Assembly (NCBI GenBank): GCA_963789495.1
Contig: CAWBLP010000022.1
Location: 167,866 to 231,865, forward strand
Source of the DNA: CAWBLP01 sp963789495
GTDB lineage: Bacteria; Pseudomonadota; Alphaproteobacteria; Acetobacterales; Acetobacteraceae
Direction: 5' to 3'
DNA length: 64,000 nt
Shown here: one piece after another, positions 60,941-64,000 of the stretch
How positions within the stretch are numbered: the stretch's first letter is position 1
Layout of the letters: each line of letters begins with the position of its first letter
Position numbers and translations under genes: made by a program
Notes under the pieces: model-generated
The model's database searches: none
What the model saw: the letters and a program-made list of their open reading frames with translations, nothing else
Told to the model about the DNA's origin: nothing

Positions 60941-62122
60941 ATGATCCAGTTTGCCGACGCCGTTCGTGCGGCGCTGCCCGACGATGCGGCCCAGGCCGCG
61001 CTCGCCGGCCGCGTCTGGCGCCCCGACGTCGCCGGCCCGTCGGTGGTGGCGGTGCGCGGCGAAACCGTGTTCGACATCTCCGCCGCCTTTCCCACCATGC
61101 GCGACCTGTGCGAGGCGCCCGATCCCGCCGCCGCCCTGCGCGCCGCCACCGGGGAGCAGATCGGCACCGTGGCGGCCCTGCTCGCCAACACGCCGCCCGA
61201 AGCACGCGATCCCGGAAAACCCTGGCTGCTGGCGCCGATCGACCTGCAGGCCGTGAAGGCGGCCGGAGTCACTTTCGCCATCTCCATGCTGGAACGCGTC
61301 ATCGAGGAACGCGCCCGCGGCGACATGACCGCCGCCACCGCGATCCGCGCCGAAGTGACAAGGCTGGTCGGCGACGACCTGGCGCGGCTGAAACCGGGCT
61401 CGCCGGAAGCCGCGCATCTGAAGCAGGTGCTGATCGAGCAAGGCGCGTGGAGCCAGTATCTGGAAGTCGGCATCGGCCCGGACGCGGAGATCTTCACCAA
61501 GTGCCAGCCGATGGCCTCGGTCGGCACCGGCTGCGACGCCGGCATCCATCCCAACTCATCCTGGAACAATCCGGAGCCGGAAGTGGTGCTGGCCGCTGCA
61601 TCGGATGGCCGCATCGTCGCCGCCACCCTCGGCAACGACGTCAACCTGCGCGACGTCGAAGGCCGCTCCGCCCTGCTGCTCGGCAAGGCCAAGGACAACA
61701 ACGCGTCCTGCGCGATCGGGCCGTTGCTGCGCTTCTTCGATCCTGGGTTCACATTGGACGATATTCGCACCACCACCGTCGCACTGCGGGTCGAAGGCGA
61801 GGACGGGTTCGTGCTGCAGGGCGAATCCTCGATCGCGAGGATCAGTCGCGATCCGGCCGACCTGATCGCGCAAATGCTCAATGCACATCACCGGTTTCCC
61901 GACGGCGCTGTGCTGTTCCTCGGCACCATGTTCGCGCCGGTGGACGATCGCGGCGCGCCCGGCAAGGGCTTCACCCATAAATCCGGCGACATCGTCACCA
62001 TCGCCGCGCCCAAGCTGGGCCGGCTGGTGAACCGCATGCGCCCCACCGACCAATGCGAACCCTGGCGCTTCGGCACCGGTGCGCTGATGCGCAATCTCGC
62101 AACCCGGGGGCTGTTGCGCTGA
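60941..62122 (+). CDS. Fumarylacetoacetase-family hydrolase
   Basis: The 393-residue protein is of the FAH superfamily: FTKCQPMASVGTGCDAGIHP, an acidic metal pocket in NNPEPEVVLAA and FGND-type DVNLRDVEGRSALLLGKAKD, then FTHKSGDIVTIAAPKLGRLV. These enzymes cleave C-C bonds in keto acids or hydrate dienoates, with Mg. It is longer than bacterial hydratases of about 280 residues because of an N-terminal domain. GGAGGAG precedes ATG 60941. Substrate not determined. Confidence 0.82.
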   Translation: MIQFADAVRAALPDDAAQAALAGRVWRPDVAGPSVVAVRGETVFDISAAFPTMRDLCEAPDPAAALRAATGEQIGTVAALLANTPPEARDPGKPWLLAPIDLQAVKAAGVTFAISMLERVIEERARGDMTAATAIRAEVTRLVGDDLARLKPGSPEAAHLKQVLIEQGAWSQYLEVGIGPDAEIFTKCQPMASVGTGCDAGIHPNSSWNNPEPEVVLAAASDGRIVAATLGNDVNLRDVEGRSALLLGKAKDNNASCAIGPLLRFFDPGFTLDDIRTTTVALRVEGEDGFVLQGESSIARISRDPADLIAQMLNAHHRFPDGAVLFLGTMFAPVDDRGAPGKGFTHKSGDIVTIAAPKLGRLVNRMRPTDQCEPWRFGTGALMRNLATRGLLR

Positions 62123-63090
62123 AGCCGGTCCCCTCGCCCGCGCTGTCACCAGATGAGGAGACCGCGCTCGCGCAGCTGGTGCCGCGTATCGGTCGGCTGC
62201 ATGTACGCCAACGCCTCGGACTGGAGCATGATTTCGAGGCGTATATCTTCCGCCGCCGTGCCCATTTCTTCCATCTGGAGGCCTGGCATTCGATCCACGG
62301 CCTGGTGCGGATCGGGCTGCGCGCCACCGGCCTGTTCGAGCGCGGCCGGCGCAATGCCCGTCGCATCCAGGTGCTGGAGCATGAGGTGGTGCTGCCGCAT
62401 CTGCCGGCGGCGTTCGACGGGTTCACGCTGCTGCAGATCACCGACCTGCATCTGGATTCCGCGCCCGATCTGACCGCCACGCTGATCGAGGCGGTGCGTC
62501 CGCTGCACTACGATCTGTGCGTGATGACCGGCGACTATCGCGCCCGCACCTTCGGCGCGTTCGGTCCGGCGCTGGCGGGCCTGGCCGAGCTTCGGCCGCA
62601 TCTGCAAGGTACGGTGTACGCGGTGCTGGGCAACCACGACACGCTGCGCATGGTGCCGGCGATGGAGGCGATGGGATACACGCTGCTGATCAACGAAAAC
62701 GTCACGCTGCGGCGCGATGGGGCGGAGATCTTCCTTGCCGGCATCGAGGATGCCCATTTCTACCAACTGCAGGATTTCCATCGCGCCGCCGACGCGATTC
62801 CGCCGGATGCGGTGTCCGTGCTGCTGTCGCATACGCCGGAGCCGTATCGTCACGCGGCGCATGCCGGGTTCGACCTGATGCTGTGCGGCCATACCCATGG
62901 CGGGCAGATCTGCCTGCCGAACGGCCGGCCGGTGCTGACCGACGCCGACAGCCCGCGCAGCCTGGCACGCGGCGCGTGGCGCTATAACGGGATGACCGGC
63001 TACACCGCGACCGGCTCCGGCACATCGATCGTGGATGTGCGGCTGAACTGCCCCCCCGAGGTGACGCTGCACCGGCTGCGGCGGGCATGA
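62053..63090 (+). CDS. YkuE/YaeI-type metallophosphoesterase
   Basis: The 345-residue protein has the calcineurin-like motifs LQITDLHLD, VMTGDYRAR, VLGNHDTL, LLSHTPEP and LCGHTHGGQICLP, all metal ligands. Family members hydrolyse lipid or nucleotide phosphates at the membrane. The first 100 residues are less typical, but no start codon closer to the domain has a good ribosome site. If ATG 62053 is right, it overlaps the upstream gene by 70 bp. Confidence 0.82.
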   Translation: MRTLALRHRCADAQSRNPGAVALKPVPSPALSPDEETALAQLVPRIGRLHVRQRLGLEHDFEAYIFRRRAHFFHLEAWHSIHGLVRIGLRATGLFERGRRNARRIQVLEHEVVLPHLPAAFDGFTLLQITDLHLDSAPDLTATLIEAVRPLHYDLCVMTGDYRARTFGAFGPALAGLAELRPHLQGTVYAVLGNHDTLRMVPAMEAMGYTLLINENVTLRRDGAEIFLAGIEDAHFYQLQDFHRAADAIPPDAVSVLLSHTPEPYRHAAHAGFDLMLCGHTHGGQICLPNGRPVLTDADSPRSLARGAWRYNGMTGYTATGSGTSIVDVRLNCPPEVTLHRLRRA

Positions 63091-63210
63091 ACGTCGCGGA
63101 GCGGATGATTCCGGATAACCAAGGACACAATACGATATCGGACCGGCCTGCCCTGGATATGAGACCGCCGCCAAGCCGCCAGCTCGGTTTGGTTGCCTCC
63201 GAGGTTTGTA

Positions 63211-64000
63211 TCAGTCGTGCTGATCGTCTGGCCCCGAGCCAACCACCGCACGGATACGTTGCGATAGCCGTGTCACGAGGTCAGTTGGGTCATTCCACTT
63301 GAGGGTATTCAGCTGGCGGATATCGAAATGGAGTCTCTCGAACTGATCTTCCCGGCAGGTTGGAATCACTGTCAGGCCCCTACCGAGGGCGTATCCCGCC
63401 TCGAAGTAGACGCCATTATTCTGCAGGGTGTAGTCGGCAACCACGAAACGGGATCGACGGACCTCTGCAATAATCTGATCTGAAACGCCGCCTATATAAT
63501 CCTTGTCGTCAAGCCGCAGCGCGCTGAAACCCGCAGCCCGTATTGCCGGGTCGAACCCGTTCGTCCAGGCGTCATCTATGGTGGAATTGAAGGACATCGC
63601 CACGAAGCCCTGCGCCGAGCTTCCGCCACCGAAGCTCAGATCCTCCGCCGCAATGAGGGCACGTGAGTTCAAGCTCCAGCTTGGACCATCGGTGAGTAAG
63701 CCGTCGTCACAAAGTATGTGAAGGAGCGCAATCAATTCGTCTGCGTCCTTAGAAGACGTACGCCCCTGCAGATCCGGAGCATGGCTCATATATGGGCTGA
63801 TCTCAGTGCCGATCCGGCAGCCTTTCTTGATGAGTGCCAGAAGCGCTCGGTTAGCCCGCTCACGCAGTCTAGGAATTTGCATCCGAGCCACGCGACTCTT
63901 CACCTCCGCGGTGATATTCGGATAGGCAACTCCCATATCATTCTGATCTCGCACCCAACCAGAGAATCGTCTGATAGGTTCCAGGCGGTCGGTCCGCAGC
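63211..64000 (-). CDS. Deoxyribosyltransferase/TIR-like domain protein, 5' end beyond window
   Basis: The minus frame is open from 63211 to the window edge without a stop, so the gene probably begins outside; GTG 63954 is only an internal candidate start. The C-terminal domain has GFVAMSFNSTIDDAWTNGFD, AGFSALRLDDKDYIGGVSDQ and SRFVVADYTLQNNGVYFEAG, the nucleoside 2-deoxyribosyltransferase/TIR-like fold seen in nucleotide-degrading defence effectors. The catalytic Glu is in NNGVYFEAGYA. The N-terminal half is helical, with a Cys-rich zone. Base composition is more AT-rich than neighbours, suggesting transfer. Role as a defence effector is inference. Confidence 0.7.
   Translation of the reverse strand, partial: LRTDRLEPIRRFSGWVRDQNDMGVAYPNITAEVKSRVARMQIPRLRERANRALLALIKKGCRIGTEISPYMSHAPDLQGRTSSKDADELIALLHILCDDGLLTDGPSWSLNSRALIAAEDLSFGGGSSAQGFVAMSFNSTIDDAWTNGFDPAIRAAGFSALRLDDKDYIGGVSDQIIAEVRRSRFVVADYTLQNNGVYFEAGYALGRGLTVIPTCREDQFERLHFDIRQLNTLKWNDPTDLVTRLSQRIRAVVGSGPDDQHD

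Overview
The window is a GC-rich chromosomal segment from an alphaproteobacterium, most probably a member of the Rhodospirillales/Acetobacteraceae. This is inferred from the mreBCD-mrdA-rodA cluster, a class I PHA synthase near alaC and hom, paired ycjXF, a GTTC-N7-GTTC SOS-box candidate and a mosaic of GC-rich hairpin repeats. No rRNA, tRNA, CRISPR array, transposase or integrase was seen.

Layout, left to right. 1-8.2 kb: end of a DUF4396 protein, a CheZ-like phosphatase, a HEAT-repeat protein and the leftward elongasome operon mreB-mreC-mreD-mrdA-rodA. 8-15.6 kb: two glycine-zipper envelope proteins (one frameshifted), glycogen genes glgA and glgX, and between them a divergent S24-repressor/Ner-like pair, an SMP-30 protein and a CsbD protein. 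15.8-24.6 kb: a probable organosulfonate (or phosphonate) catabolic region with an acyl-CoA-dehydrogenase-like flavoenzyme, a TRAP transporter, two TauD dioxygenases, a GntR regulator and, divergently, a two-subunit TPP decarboxylase of the ComDE type. 24.9-33.9 kb: an MdtA/MdtB-type RND pump (permease frameshifted), MFS, LysR, GST, a SpoIIAA-like protein and a degraded TetR gene around a perfect 20-bp palindrome. 34-42 kb: a YhaN/YhaO-type SMC-like ATPase with its nuclease partner, and ycjX-ycjF. 42-51.7 kb: hom and alaC, separated by a 2.2-kb accessory insert (HGG/GPRT-motif protein with 105-bp coding repeats, DUF29 protein, SOS-box candidate), then an OmpA-like lipoprotein, phaC, chaC and a Ddn-like protein. 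52-60.7 kb: a sulfide/persulfide response locus. An ArsR-family repressor with two cysteines spaced as in SqrR/BigR sits between a leftward operon (rhodanese, DUF318 permease, mini-thioredoxin, RND adaptor, RND pump) and a rightward operon (sulfide:quinone oxidoreductase with all three catalytic cysteines, thioredoxin 2, DUF2892 protein). 60.7-64 kb: a hairpin mosaic, a fumarylacetoacetase-family enzyme, a metallophosphoesterase and the C-terminal part of a deoxyribosyltransferase/TIR-like protein running off the window.

Two window-wide patterns stand out. First, degenerate minisatellites (periods 15, 16, 17, 33, 36-37 and 105 bp) sit at gene boundaries in at least seven places, sometimes containing the gene's stop codon or extending its reading frame. 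Second, six single-nucleotide frameshifts affect five otherwise well-conserved genes. That is more than expected for functional genes and suggests base-level sequence errors or recent decay.
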